Translations under genes and position numbers: made by a program
The notes under the pieces: generated by a model
Database searches by the model: none
What the model was told of the DNA's origin: nothing
Seen by the model: only the letters and a program-made list of their open reading frames with translations
Shown: in pieces, positions 25,701 through 39,900 of the stretch
How the letters are laid out: each line of letters opens with the position of its first letter
How positions within the stretch are numbered: position 1 is the stretch's first letter
Assembly: GCF_000002995.4 (NCBI RefSeq)
Contig: NW_025062479.1
Location: forward strand, 23,676,221-23,740,220
Length of the DNA: 64,000 bases
Reading direction: 5' to 3'
From: Brugia malayi
Taxonomy: Eukaryota; Nematoda; Chromadorea; Rhabditida; Onchocercidae

Positions 25701-28700
25701 AACAAATCGTTACCTAAGTGGTTTGAACACACACAAAGTTATTCAACATCGTATTATCTGTTTCAAATTTAAAAATATCATCTATTCAGTTCACAAAATC
25801 GAATTCTACCGTATTAAGGAAGAATAATTTAAAATATAAAATTTAATTCGAATCTATTATTTAACATTCATTATGCGTTGTTTTTTTTTTTCTCAAATAT
25901 TAATAATAACTATAAAAGCTTCATTGTTTGAAATGTCCAACTTAGGCTGAATTCAAAATGAACTTATGGGAATATTTCAGATTTAAGTGCTAATATAAAA
26001 TGCTTTTATTGAATTGATCTATTGTTTTCCTAGGAATTCATTCATAGATTTATAAAATTTTAAGCTAATTAATCATTCTGATTTTATTAGTTCTTGATCA
26101 AGTAGAGAATCTATGCATTTATTTTGTATTTCATTTTCTTTTTTTCATACATTTTCTATTTTAATTTTAAAATTAACAAAATTTTGTTTTGCGAAAGTGT
26201 TACAATTTGAATTTTAATTTGTGATACAATTTGAATTTTAATTTGTAATACATTTTGAATTTTAATTTTTTTTAACATTTTTTGAAATTAACAAAAAAAA
26301 AAAAATTTAAAAAAGAGTTACAATTTGAATATTAATTTGTGATCTAATTTAAAGCAATAAAACTTATATAATGTTTATAAATAAGAAATTTGATTGTCGA
26401 ATATAATTCTATCGATGATTTAGATAAAGTATTAAGTAAAGATTAATGTTAGAAAGATTGAATTTATATGCATTTCAATTTCATATAAAAACATTTCAAA
26501 AAAAGATAATTAATAAAAAATCATTGGAAGAATTCAGAGAAATTAGTAGGAAATTGCAATATATTTTAATTTTTCACATTTCCCTTTGATATATTTTATA
26601 AAATTATCATTAATTAAATTAATGCTATGCTCTCTAAGTAAACATTTATTTATTCTTTCATCAATAATTAATTATTCATTTGATAAGTTAATTAATTCAT
26701 GTTATCATGAAAATAATGAAAATTTCACCTTTCAATTTATTTATTTATTTTTTTCATTTATTACATCATTTGTTTATCATACAATTCTGATTGATTTACA
26801 CCGTAATTATTTAAATATTTTTTTTTTTTTCAGTAATTAATTACTATCTTCTTTTTTGTTCTTCGTTTCATTTAAGATTGATAATTATTGCTTTTGAAAT
26901 TGTGTTGAAAAGTTGACAACTTTTAACCTTCAATTTAATTTTCCTCAATTTGATAAAAAAATTTCAAAATTTTCCTTACTAATTGTTTATAATAAAAGTT
27001 AAATTAATGATAACAATCAATGATATAGCAAATATAAATAAATGATTTTTACTAAATACCTTTTCATTCTTTCTTAGATTTTTCAATTTTATTTTTTTAC
27101 TTTTAATTTTTTCGTTTTTCAAAATTTTTATTTTATTTAATTTGTTTTTTTTTTTTTTGTTTAACTTTTATTTATACATATAAAATTGCAAAATCGATTA
27201 CTTTTTAATATTCCACTAAAATCATTGTCCAACTTTAAGTAATAGATTTAAAGTAAAAGTAGACATTAAGTAACTTTTTGCATAGGTTAACCAGTATTTA
27301 AAGTTCATTTCAAATACTTTAATTATTTCAAAATTATGCTTTTTACCATTTCTCTTCTTTTTTTTTTATTATTATTAAATATTTTTGATTTTTATAATAT
27401 TTTAATCTTTGATTTTTGATATAATTAAGTGTTAATTTACGCTTAGATTAATACATAAATTAGCAAAATCTTTCATTTTATAGATTATTTTGAGAATTAT
27501 TTTAATTTAGTAAGAATTTATTTCAAATAAATTTAATTTTAGTCCTTTTGGGAATAATGGGATTTTAGCATCTCATTACTGTGAAGTTAGAAAAAATTTT
27601 TCACGCATCAATAAACCAACTTCTTTTTTTTTTTTTTTTTTTTTACTGAATTAACCTAAATTTGCTATAATTTAAAAATAAAAAAAATGTAAAAAAAATA
27701 TATTTATCAAAAAAAAAAAAAAAAATTCGTATAAATTATTAATGATTAATTAAAAGATAATTTGATGAAATTTAAAATAAAAAGAGTGAAAGATGGAGTA
27801 CTATTTTAAATCTATTTGTAATTATTTTATTCTTTTTTTTTTTTTAACAAATTTTTAGCAACAAAATAAAATGTATAAATTCAAAAAGAAAAGTGGTTTA
27901 AGTATTGTTAGACTTTCTGAGCTTAGAAAAGAGCTTTTATTGCGCTTCATTTATTTCAATTGCCAAATTGGAATGAGAATGAAATAGGACGATAAACTTT
28001 AAAAAAAAAATCCATTCAACGAATTAATCAAAAAAAAAAAAAAAAAAAAAAAAGAATGAAAAAAGTGCATACTTCAACAATTTACTTTTATAAACTAAAA
28101 AAATTTATTCAATCAATTTTTTTTTTTTTTAGCTATAATTTAATTAATTCATATAATTTGATTATTTTATTTTTTATTTCTAAATTTTATTTATTATAAA
28201 TATGCGACAATTATTAAAATTAGAAAGGAAAAGAAAAGACAATTGTAAATTAACATTTTAATTAGCAAAATTTAAAATGATAAACATTAATTAATCGATA
28301 AATCATTAAATGAAATGAGAGAGAAAAAAAAAAAAGGGAATTATACTTTTGCTAATGTGAAATAACTTTTAGTGAAACAGAAAGAAAGAAAGAAAGAAAG
28401 CAAAGATAAATTGTTTATTTTATTTCTCAAAAAAAAAAAAAAATTTTTTTTCCTCTTTCAAAGAAAAGATTGAAATAATAATACCAAGGATCAAATATAA
28501 TTTAAAAGAATGCCATTCTTAGTTTATAAATTATTTATTATTCATTTCAAATTTTCTAACTTTTCTTTTTTAATTATTTGAATAATAAATTCGATAAATA
28601 AATGAAAACTTTTTCAAGTTTAACTTTTATAACATTATAAATTGAAGCTAAAATTGAAAATTTACCATTCATATGCTATTAACCAATCATTTTAAATTTT

Positions 28701-28935
28701 CATTCAATGAATACTTCAAAATTATGAAATGTTACTCTAAAATAGCTTGCATATAAATGTTAAGTTGTTAAAAGTCGATAATCGATAAATCCATTTTAAT
28801 GCTATCTTTGCTTTTCAAATAATACTATTACTAATAGCTAACGACTTCCCATCATATTTAGACTGTTTTAGTTTCATAGATATTTTGCAAAAAATTTTTC
28901 AAATTTTTGATGAAAAAAATTTCAACATTTATAAT
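25701..28935. other. AT-rich gene-free region, third part
   Basis: No gene supported. The frame at 26586-26840 is hydrophobic only because of T-rich codons. Very long homopolymers occur (27621-27644 T, 28031-28053 A), plus a GAAA run at 28378-28400. Confidence 0.5.
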
Positions 28936-28939
28936 CATT

Positions 28940-29396
28940 TTAAGTAATAATTATTTAAATAATAATTTTTTTTTTTAAATTTACTAAATAGTGAAGTTGT
29001 GATTTTTTAAACGTTATTTTATGTGATAATGCAACACAGTGAACTTTGCACTTTCTTATCACTTTCTTTATCACTTAAAACATTCTAAGTAGTAATTAAG
29101 AAAAAATAATTATTTAAACAATAAATTTTTTTTAAAATTTACTAAATAGTGAAGTTGTGATTTTTTAAACGTTATTTTATGTGATAATGCAACACAATGA
29201 ACTTTGCACTTTCTTATCACTTTCTTTATCACTTAAAACATTCTAAGTAGTAATTAAGCAGAAAATAATTATTTAAAACAATAAATTTTTTTTAAAATTT
29301 ACTAAATAGTGAAGTTGTGATTTTTTAAACGTTATTTTATGTGATAATGCAACACAATGAACTTTGCACTTTCTTATCACTTTCTTTATCACTTAA
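28940..29396. repeat. About 159-bp tandem repeat, three copies
   Basis: The block AAATAGTGAAGTTGTGATTT begins near 28987, 29145 and 29305. Each unit also holds ACGTTATTTTATGTGATAAT, AACTTTGCACTTTCTTATCA and TTCTAAGTAGTAATTAAG. Copies 2 and 3 are nearly identical, and copy 1 is slightly diverged. No coding frame. Confidence 0.9.
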
Positions 29397-31010
29397 CCTC
29401 TGATTATTTTCTCGTATATTTACAATAAAAGAATATCTGTTTTAGTTAAATTAAATTCCACTGCAATGAATTTCAACAAATTTTCAATTTTTATGGAATG
29501 GTTACTATTGTTTTCATTTTATTCATTATTATCATTGCCATCACTGTTATTCTTAATATTATTACTGTTAACACTAATTGTTACTATGTTAATGTTAATT
29601 ATTACTAATTATTAATTAATGTTAATATTAATTATTATCATTATTATTATCAACTACTGCTTTTTTATATATTGTAGAATTTAATTTTAATTAATCATTG
29701 TTTTTACACCTTTTTTCTGTATTTTTTAAAGTTTTTTCTTTCATGTTGGAAATTTTATGAGATAATTTATTTGGTTTTTTTTTTTTTTTTTTAACTAATT
29801 ACTTTAATAATTAATTGCAAATGATTTATGAGTAGAAAATAATATTCAGTTGAAATTATTAATATTTACGACGAAAATTTTGTTAATGAGATGACATTGA
29901 TATAATTAGTATCATTTGAGAGGTTTGTTCAGAAAGTGTTATCAAATATTGGCTCAGTTTTTTTCACTTTTCAATCTTTCAAAATTAATAAAATTAATTT
30001 TCACAATTTACTTTTTTGATTAAAATTTTCCAAAAAAAAAAAATCAGAGAACCGTATTTCAAATTCATATTATAGTGTAAAGTGAATTAATCTCTTCTAA
30101 TAATTCATTTTATCTTAGAACATTTTAAATTTAAATATTATCCTTTTATAATGAATAAAACATTTCTAAAACAAAAAAATAATGCGACTAATACACATTT
30201 ATAAAAATTTAAACAAATTATTTTTCCTCTCAAAAAAAAAAAAAAAAAAAAAAAAAAAAACAGCAATCTAAATCCAAAATTTTTAAATTAATAAGAAAAG
30301 AGTTTTTTGTTTTTTCTAGCATTATACTTTTGAATTAAATAATTTTAATCATATATTAAAATTAATATAAAATACTTTAGTTACATATTAAATGTCCGTT
30401 TTAACTTTTTAAGTAAGAAAATTTAATTACATATTGAATACTTAACTTAATAAAAAATATTTTGCTCTATTTCTTTCCTCACATGTATATAATTCCCATT
30501 GGTAAATTTGTTGTTATTTAAATTTTTTTTTTTTTTTTATTGTCTGTGATATCATTACTGATAACGGTTTAATTTAATTTTTTTTTTTTTTTGAAAATAT
30601 ATATAAAAAAAAAATTAATAGAAGCTGCAAATACTAAACAATAAGAAATTAATCTTCTTTTCTCAATCTTTCAAAACAAAAAAAAAAGTGAAAAACAATT
30701 CTATTTCATAGAAAAGTAATTAATTTCATTTAATATCCAAACATTTCAATCAACAATAAAAACACATATTAAAAAACTGCAAAAAGAAAGATTAGATTGT
30801 ATTAAGAAAATTTGAGTAATTTTAATTAAAATAGAAAAGTAGTAGTATCAGTGAATATATTATCAAAATATTGTTGGTGAATTTTTATCATTTTAATCAT
30901 GAATAAATGTATTATCAACAAATTTTTAACTTATCACTTCAATCATGAATAAATAATAATTATAATATTAATTGAAAAAAAATAATAAATAAGCCAAATT
31001 GCTTCATATC

Positions 31011-31042
<32 letters not shown>

Positions 31043-32920
31043 GAACAATAAAATTTATTAATTAATATCTTGATAATCTTTAATATGACATAAAAAATGA
31101 GCATGTGATAAAACAAAGTATTACAATAATAATGAATAAATTATAACAAATTTTTTAAGTTATCATCTTAATCATAAACAAATGATAATAATAATATTAA
31201 CAATAATAATTATAGCATTAATAAAAAAAAATAATAATAAATAAGCCAAATTGTAAGTCCAAATTCATATCCAAAAAAAAAAAAAACGAACAATAAAATT
31301 TATTAATTACCATTTTGATAATCTTTAATTTAATATAAAATATAATGCGCATGTGATAAAGCAAAGTATTATGAATATATTATCAACAAATTTTTTAACT
31401 TATCATTTTGATCACTCATTCATTCATTCTAAAACGATTGTCTCATTAACTCAAAATAAGTTAGCATTGAGATTGAAAAAATCAACTTGAAAGCATATTA
31501 TTATCAAATAAAAAAAATGATTGAGTGAGTATTCATTTTTATATTGATATGACATTTGAAAATTACAACTTGAATATTTGGCATGCAAATGCATGAAAAA
31601 GTATAATTCTCAAAAATTCAATAGTTGTAGGATTTTTTATCATCAAATTCAATTAAAATTTTAATAGCAAATATGCATGTCATTTTTATTGACTCTATTA
31701 AAATATATACTTGAAAAAAAAAAGCAGTCATTTCTCTCTTTTTTTTTTTTTTTCATTATACTACAAAGATATTTATTTATTTGTAGTAATCTCATATATT
31801 ATCAATTCATATGTATACTTAATTTATCAAGATAGTAGATATCGTGATAAATATACTTTAGAAGTTATCAATTCAGATAGTATTAACACGTTTAGTATCT
31901 GTGATAAATAAATAGGTAATAATTTTAATGAAATTAAAATACTTCATTTCTTTTTTTTTTTGTTTAGTACTTCTATTAATTTATTTTTTTTTTTCCTTTA
32001 TAATTTTTCAAGTGTCATAATATTGCAAATGCAAATTTTACACTATTTTTTGTTGCTTTTTCTTTTATTTGCTTGTTAAATTTAATTCCATTTTAATATT
32101 TAATCATTAAAAATCTATTTAAAATTATTTTTCTATTTTGAAAATTGTGCAGTTTAGCAATCTTTTTGTTCAACAATATACTATTTCAATAGTGTAATTA
32201 ATAGTTTAAATAATTAGCAAAAGTTTAACAATATACTATTTCATTTCTGTTTTTTTTTTTTTTTTTTTTTTAAAATATCTAATGTTTATGAAATAGTAAG
32301 AATTACTTTCATTACTGATAGTTAGCAATTAATCGTAACATGGATTTTTTTTCTTCATTGTAAAATTTTTTTACGATTTTTAAATGTCCACAATTCTTTT
32401 TCTTTTTTTTCTTTCTTTTTTCTTAGCATTTGATAAAAAGCACCGACTTTTGTTATTTTCAAATAATTCAGTAAATTTGCAATAATTTAGAGTGTAATGA
32501 ACGATCAGTGCACCGTATTCTAAGCAGCATAGGATAATCAGATCATTTAATTATTTAAAAAATTTTGTTTTCGTATGTGTTTATTTTATTTACGTGAAAT
32601 TTGAAGCATTTAGTATCTTAGAGTGTTTCACTCAAAAATATTATGCATTAATTATTATAAACACAGTAATTTCTATATTTTTCTAACTTCATTAAGTTGA
32701 AAAAAATTCTTAACCTTAAAAAAATTTCATTTAAAAGTCAATGAAGTAATGAAAAAAATTACGTATATTATAGAAAATTAAAGTGAAAAATTCATGTTCA
32801 CTTTAATTTTTCATTTAAAGATTGTTGGACAGAGCAAATATTAGTGTGTCGCGTGTTGTTGTTGTTAAATGTTGCGTGACATAACTAATAAGCAATTTAT
32901 CCGATTAAATTTATTATGTC
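29397..32920. other. AT-rich gene-free region, fourth part
   Basis: No gene seen. A segment with an A-run then CGAACAATAAAATTTATTAATTA and a CATGTGATAAA.CAAAGTATTA block appears twice (near 31040-31145 and 31275-31385), an older duplication. Otherwise homopolymers and AT-rich dyads. Confidence 0.5.
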
Positions 32921-32924
32921 AATT

Positions 32925-33640
32925 GACTTTTATCTTATTTATTATGTAGGCATAAATCAAAAAACAATTTACACTTATACTAATATTAAATTTAGTAATG
33001 ATATAAGATATCGGACTACTGTATTCAAAACATTTGCAACAAATTTACTGTATGATAGATATTACAGTAAAAGGAACAGTACGGTATTCCTACAGTAAAC
33101 TAATACAGTATTAACTTTTACAGTATGATCTCAATGCATACAATAATATAAGCATGAATTAAAAAGCAATTTACACTAATATTAATATTAAATTTAGTAG
33201 TGAGATGATATCTCAGACTACCGTATGTAGATAATACGGTGTAATAAACAGTACAGTATTTTTACAGTAAACTATTACAGCACTAACTTTTACAGTATGA
33301 TTCCAGTGAATGTAATAATATAAGCACATATCAAAAACAATTTACACTAATACTAATATTAAATTTAGTGAGGATTGTGATACCTCAGACTACTGTATTA
33401 CAGTGCAAAGAACAGTACGATATTTCTACGGTAAACTATTACAGCACTAACTTTTATAGCATGACCTCAATGCATTTAATAATATAAGCATAAATCAAAA
33501 ACAATTTACATTAATACTAATATTAAATTTAGTAATTATATGATGCTTCAGACTGCTGTATGATAGATATTACATGTAAGGAACATTACGGTATTCTTAC
33601 AGTAAACTATTACAGTATGACCTCAATGCGTATTAAAAAA
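32925..33640. repeat. Diverged 160-200-bp tandem repeat, about four copies
   Basis: CAATTTACACTAATACTAATATTAAATTTAGT recurs near 32966, 33169, 33339 and 33502, followed each time by an ATATGATA..CAGACTACTGTAT segment and then by ACAGTAAACTATTACAG. The last element forms dyads with TACTGTA in the same unit. Not coding. Confidence 0.85.
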
Positions 33641-36500
33641 TAAGAACTAAAAAACTTTGACAATTTTGAAAATTCGTGCTAGAATGAATTAAAATGACAC
33701 GAGATTATTTATTTACTTTTTTTTTAAATGAAATTTAAATGTGTAAAAAAAAAAATTAGGGATGGATAGCATATTTCATAATATTTTTCTTGTTGATATT
33801 AACATCATCATATTATACTGATGTATGTTAAAGTATTGCCAAGCTAGCCTAGGATATTTATCTAACAAGCTTGTTCAGTTATGCCAAATGTAATCTATCG
33901 TTAGATTTTCTTGGCTCACATGCTACTCCATCTTTTAGATAACATTTAGATAATTTTATTTTAGCATAAATTATCATTTTGGTTGAATTTTACTTGAAAA
34001 CTTCAGCATTCTTTTAAAACTTTAAAATTGAATTAATTCTTCGTTTTTTTTTTTTTTTTTTTTTTTGTTTTGCATGATGTGTATGTTAATTTTTTTTTCT
34101 TTTATAATTAACAGACAATAATTGTGCTTCTTTTTTGATTTGTTACTTATTATTCAACGTAAAATTTTCATTTTGAAAAACCATAATTATAAAAATCTTT
34201 ATTATTGGAGAGGGAGAGAGGAAGAGAGAGATAAAGTTGAAGTTTCATAATAAGACTAATTGGAGAATCTTTTGATTGTGCAATGATTTTTATTAGACTT
34301 TGTCACTTTCACTATAGTGCATACTTTTTAAGTTTGTTCTATGATAATTTAAATTATCAATATTACAATCACTGATACAATTTATATAAATTATGTTTAC
34401 TGTTCACAACTCGAATAATTTCAATCAATCCATACGTACATATGTGTAATAATTCAGTATTAATTCTTTATCAGAATTCATTATTACTTTTCATTGCATT
34501 AGGTATTTTTTTTTTTTAACTATTTTGCAAATTATTTCATCTTTTCCTTCCCTTTTTAACTACTACCGTATTGCTATAATAAAAGATAATAATAATCTAT
34601 CGCTGATAATAATTATAATTATAAGAAATGATTAGGAGAATATTGAAAAGATAATTTGAATGGTTAGAGATGAAGAAAAAATAATAGTAATTCTAGCTAG
34701 AGAAATTTAAAAAAAAAAAAAGTTTATGACTTTTTAAATTTTGATATGAAATGAGGGAAAGAGAGATAGTGAGAAAGGTTAGGAGGGTAAAAGGGGAGGG
34801 GGCATACATCAAAATAAATATTTATAAAAATACTTCGTTAGCAAATACTGAACACATCGAGAAGGCGTGGTGGTGCTGGTGCTAGCGGTGCTGGCGGTGA
34901 AGATGTGATGGTTACCATGGTTAATAATTTAAAGTTTGTTTGGATAGCAATCAGTAAATATGCCACACCTCTTAAGTATTTACTAAATGCTAACTAATGT
35001 GCAATATTTGTTATTGTTGACTTTATTACTTTTGCTAATTTCTTTTTCAATAAAAAAAAAAAAAATTTTTTTTACTTATTTTAAAAAAAAATAATAATAA
35101 AAAAGAGAAAAGGAAAACGAACAAATTACTAATTAAATTTAAGCTTTAAATTTTAAATGTAAAATATAATTGTAACAAATTGCTCTAATTAATTTATTCC
35201 ATCTTAGATTTATGCAAAAATTAAATTTGTTCCTAAAATTAAATTTTTTTTTTCGATTATATTTAAATTGCAACTATAATATTTAATTTTGAAATAAATT
35301 AATTGGAAAATGGCACGAAAAGTACATAAATCAAATAATTTTATATCAAAATGATTCATTCAAATTTATTTTATCAATTATTATTTAATTCACAGCAATC
35401 GTGCAGCTATCATTTCCTAATGATAATATGAAAATTATTTAATTTCAATTTATAATTTTATTAATCAATTAACAAAATCATTTAGTTTTAAAATCTGATC
35501 CAAACAGCTAAAGTTTAGAAATTTTTTTAAGAAAAAAAAGGAGAGATATCAAATGAGTTTGCAAGTTTTTTAAACTGAATTTTATATATTTCATTTGCAA
35601 ACATTATATAAATATGAAATCAATAATTGAAATTGATATAAGTATTTGAATTGTTTTCATTATTTCATTGCTATTGAAAAAAGTAATTTTTAAATGCAAA
35701 ATATCCTTTAATACCTTAATTTTTTAGCAATATTATTTAAAAAAAAAAAAAAAAAGAACAAAAATTTTTTTTTACTTTTTTAAAAAAAGAAAAGGATAGA
35801 ATAAAAGTAATACATCAAAAATACTTCTTGCTTTATTAATATTTGAAAAAATGAATAAATATTAAAAAGAAAAATAAGTGCAAAAATTTTTTTCTTTTTC
35901 TTAATATATATCATCAGAACAAATTATTTTCGTTGTAGAATTTACTGCATTTTTATCATTTAACTTGAAAAATTTATGAATTTTCATTTTTTTTTTCCAA
36001 CTAATAGCAGAAAGAAATATTTTTCATAAATATAAATCTATTAATTTAAAATTATTTTCAACATTTATCTCTATCTTTTATATTTATTAAAATTTTGTTG
36101 TTTAATTTTCCCTCTTTTTTTTTTTTTTTTGCTCCTTTAATCAGTTAGTTATTATTTTTATTTTAATAATTTCTTATTGCTACTAATGATATTATTTCAA
36201 AACAAAAAAAAAAAAAAAAATATTTACTAAAAAATTAAATATATTATAATTAAAAAAATTAATGTTTTTTTTTTTTAAAATAGAAAAAGAAAGAGCAAAT
36301 TTTTTTTGTTGTGTTTGAAAATATTCTAATAAATTTCTTTGTTTTCGTTTTTTTTTTTTTTTTTTTTTAAAAAAATACAAATGAATACCAATTAATAAAT
36401 TTTGATTATTTTTAATATACTGAACAAAAGAATTAGCATAAAAGTAATATTTAATGATATATGTGAATAATTATAAATTTTCAATTTATTTATTATTAAT
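33641..36500. other. AT-rich region with a GC-richer patch at 34750-34930
   Basis: Mostly gene-free AT-rich sequence. A purine tract (GAGGGAAAGAGAGATAG .. GGGGAGGGGG, 34752-34801) is followed by GTGGTGGTGCTGGTGCTAGC (from 34868), the most GC-rich patch in this region. One plus frame there reads RRRGGAGASGAGGEDVMV and continues to a stop near 34998, but no family is recognised. It could be a 5' exon, a promoter element or neither. Confidence 0.4.
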
Positions 36501-36502
36501 TC

Positions 36503-36900
36503 AATTTTTGCTTCTTATCATTTCTTATCAACGCTGTTCAATCCATCTGATATAAAAATGATTTGAAAATATAAACTTAGCATCAATTTTTTCAGATTAC
36601 TCAAATTTTTGCTTCTTATCATTTCTTATCAACGCTAATCAATCCATCTGATATAAAAATGATTTGAAAATATAAACTTAGCATCAATTTTTTCAGATTA
36701 CTCCAATTTTTGCTTCTTATCATTTCTTATCAACGCTAATCAATCCATCTGATATAAAAATGATTTGAAAATATAAACTTAGCATCAATTTTTTCAGATT
36801 ACTCTAATTTTTGCTTCTTATCATTTCTTATCAACGCTAATCAATCCATCTGATATAAAAATGATTTGAAAATATAAACTTAGCATCAATTTTTTCAGTT
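36503..36900. repeat. About 101-bp tandem repeat, four copies, each ending in TTTTTTCAG
   Basis: TTTTTGCTTCTTATCATTTC starts near 36504, 36605, 36706 and 36807. Each unit continues with AACGCTAATCAATCCATCTG and ends CATCAATTTTTTCAG. That ending is a perfect nematode 3' splice-site motif. The last copy's TTTTTTCAG (36892-36900) lies 40 nt upstream of the stomatin start codon. Confidence 0.92.
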
Positions 36901-36940
36901 TGTGCTTAATTAACAGATGATAAAAATTTGAAATTTCAAT

Positions 36941-39900
36941 ATGAATAATGATTCTGATAGACGAAAATTATCAGCTGGTGGACGAATGGGTCGACGATTT
37001 ACACTTAATCCATTAATTTTTGCTAAAGAGGAACGTGAATTAAGGCGGCAATCTTTGGCGCAATTGAAATTATCATACTATCCAAAGAATGCACATCGTA
37101 AGTTTAAATTTTTATTTGACATTTTTTTTTTTTTTTTAAAAAATTTTTTTTGAACTTTTTTTTTTAAAAAAAAACTTTTAAACGAATTAATTATGCATAA
37201 ATGTTATCATATAAATAATGTAAAAAAAAATATAAAATTATTTTATTGAAAAATAAAAAAAAAATTACCTAAGCAATTATTGATTAACAATGTAACATAA
37301 ATATAAAATATAATTAAAATTATTTTATTGAAAAATAATTATCAAAGCAATTATTTGATTAACAATATAAATTAAGTAAATTATTTTGTTAAATTTAGCA
37401 AAAGTAATGTTGTAAATTATAATAAATTTCGTTATGTTGTAAATTAAATTTATTTAATTTAACAAATTACGTCATAAGCAGAGGAATATATTTCAACGAT
37501 TGGATGAAATGTCTCAATGCTATTTGATAATTTAAATTCAAATTAAGTAGAAATTTCAATTTTAGTTTGATATTTGTGCTGATTATATGATCATTGAATT
37601 TTTAATTGTTACAAAAATTTATCATAAATTTTCTTTTTTATATTTTTTACATATCTAATAAATTTTTTAAATTTTAATTTTTGTTTAATTTGATAACTTA
37701 ATACAATAATTTACTTTTGCATGAATTAATTTCATCAGATCAAGTTAAATCTCGAGTATTGAAATAAGACAATTAAATGAAATTAGGTATTTTGAACTGC
37801 ATAAATAAATTAATTATTCGTAATCTGTTAATATATTCTAAGAATTATACTTAATTAATTAGCTTAATTAATTCTGAAAGTTTTAACTATTGCAAAAATT
37901 TCTCATTTAAATATCTGTTAAATATTAATTTAAAATTTTGATGTACACATGAACTTAAAATATATTGAAATTTAAATTATACTAATTTAAATTATGATTA
38001 TATGATTGAAATTGCGAACTAATCGTTAAATATATAATCAAAAAATAATGAAATTTAATGTTATGCTTAAAAAAGGAAAAAAGAAAAAATTAATTAATTA
38101 TAATTAAATTAATTGAGCAACACTTTTGTAAAAATATTTTTTGTTAGAATTTATTACTAATATAATAATTCAAAACTGTAGAAATGAAAATGTGAAATTA
38201 AATCTAAAATTTCAAATTTTATATCATAAATAGAAAAATTTATTTCAAAAAAAAAAAAAAAGTTATGTTAACTTTATTTTTATTTTATGAAAAATGTTCA
38301 AATTTACTTCGCATCAAATATTAATTAGTAAAGAATTTTGAAAAGTATTTTATTAAGTATTTTATTCTTTAATTTTTTTTAAATATAAATGTTAAAAAAA
38401 ATGGAAAGCAAAAGTTTTTTTTTTTAATGAAATTATTCATATTACATAGTAATTTTGATGCGTTTTTTCTTTTTTTTACAGTCTAACTTACTATTTATGC
38501 AAATTTAGCATCCATAAAATTTTTTTATAAAAATAAAAATTTTATTTGAATTTTGAACAAATATTTTGCAAATGAAATGAGAAAAAATAACTTGTTTGCT
38601 ATGAATAAATTCATTGATATTTTCCGGATTTTCTTTTTTTCTTCCGGTTTTTAACTCAAAACAATTCCAAAAATTAAAACAATTCAAATAATATAGTAAT
38701 ATAAATAAAACAATAAATATAAAATTAAATAATATAAATAAAAAAATGAATTAAAATTTATTATGCTATTAAATCATTCCTCTTACACTTACCTTTTCTC
38801 ATTTATTTATTCAAAAATTTTTTTTTTTAATTACTTTTCTTATTACTTTACTTTGTTTTTTTTAGAGTTAAATTTTGAAAAATTGTATATATGCATGCTG
38901 AATAGCATAATTTAAGTGAAAATTTGAGCATTTTAAATTATTACTTTATGAAATATTCAATGCAAAATCTTAGGTTTTATCAATTCAATGCGACATTTAC
39001 GCATGAATAACAATTGGTTGATGAACAAATGCAACAAAAGATTGTTAAATTAAATTATGAATGAAAATTATTCTAAACAATTCAATAAAATTACTAACAT
39101 TCAAACTAAAAATAAACTAAAATTTATGATAGTATTGATAAAACTTTTTTGTGCAAATTTTCATTTTTCAATTTAATTTAATTAATATTTAAATTAATAA
39201 ATTTTAGAGTGAAAATTATTTTGTATTTATCAAATTTAAATGAGCAATTTAAAATAAACTCTTTATCAATTTATATTTTAAAATTTACTATAGTATAGTT
39301 GTACAAATAAAGTATAGCGCATTTGCTATTTTATCATATTTCAGTTTAAATTAAATTTTAGTAAAATTGAAAAAAAAAAAAAAAAAAAACATTTTTGCAG
39401 TTAGAAATACTAAATTTTCCTATTAGCTAAAAAATGGTATTAATTTTAATCGTTTTTTCTTTTTTTTTTTCTTCGATTAATCATAAATTTTAATCTATTC
39501 ATATAGCACAATTAATTTTTGATCATTTTGAATAAAATTGATAACAAAAAAAAAAAATTTTAAAAATAAAAAAAATTATTTTTATTCTCAAAAAAAAAAA
39601 AAAAAAAAAAAAAAAAATAAATAAATAAAAAGATAAAAGCTAAGCTAAAGAATTGAATGCAAATAAAAGTTAAACTAAGAGCTAAGCATACAATTGAATT
39701 ACGAAAAGAGAATTTATTGATGAAGTACTAAAATTTTGGATGATATTAGACATTATTGAAGAAAATTGAAATGATGATGCCACTAGTATATTTCTTTTAA
39801 ATTTGATTACATAGCATGCGACATGCAACATGCGACATGCGACATGCGACACGCAGTGGTTGTTTGCGTGAGATAAAGTTAGAATAAATGAATGATAGCT

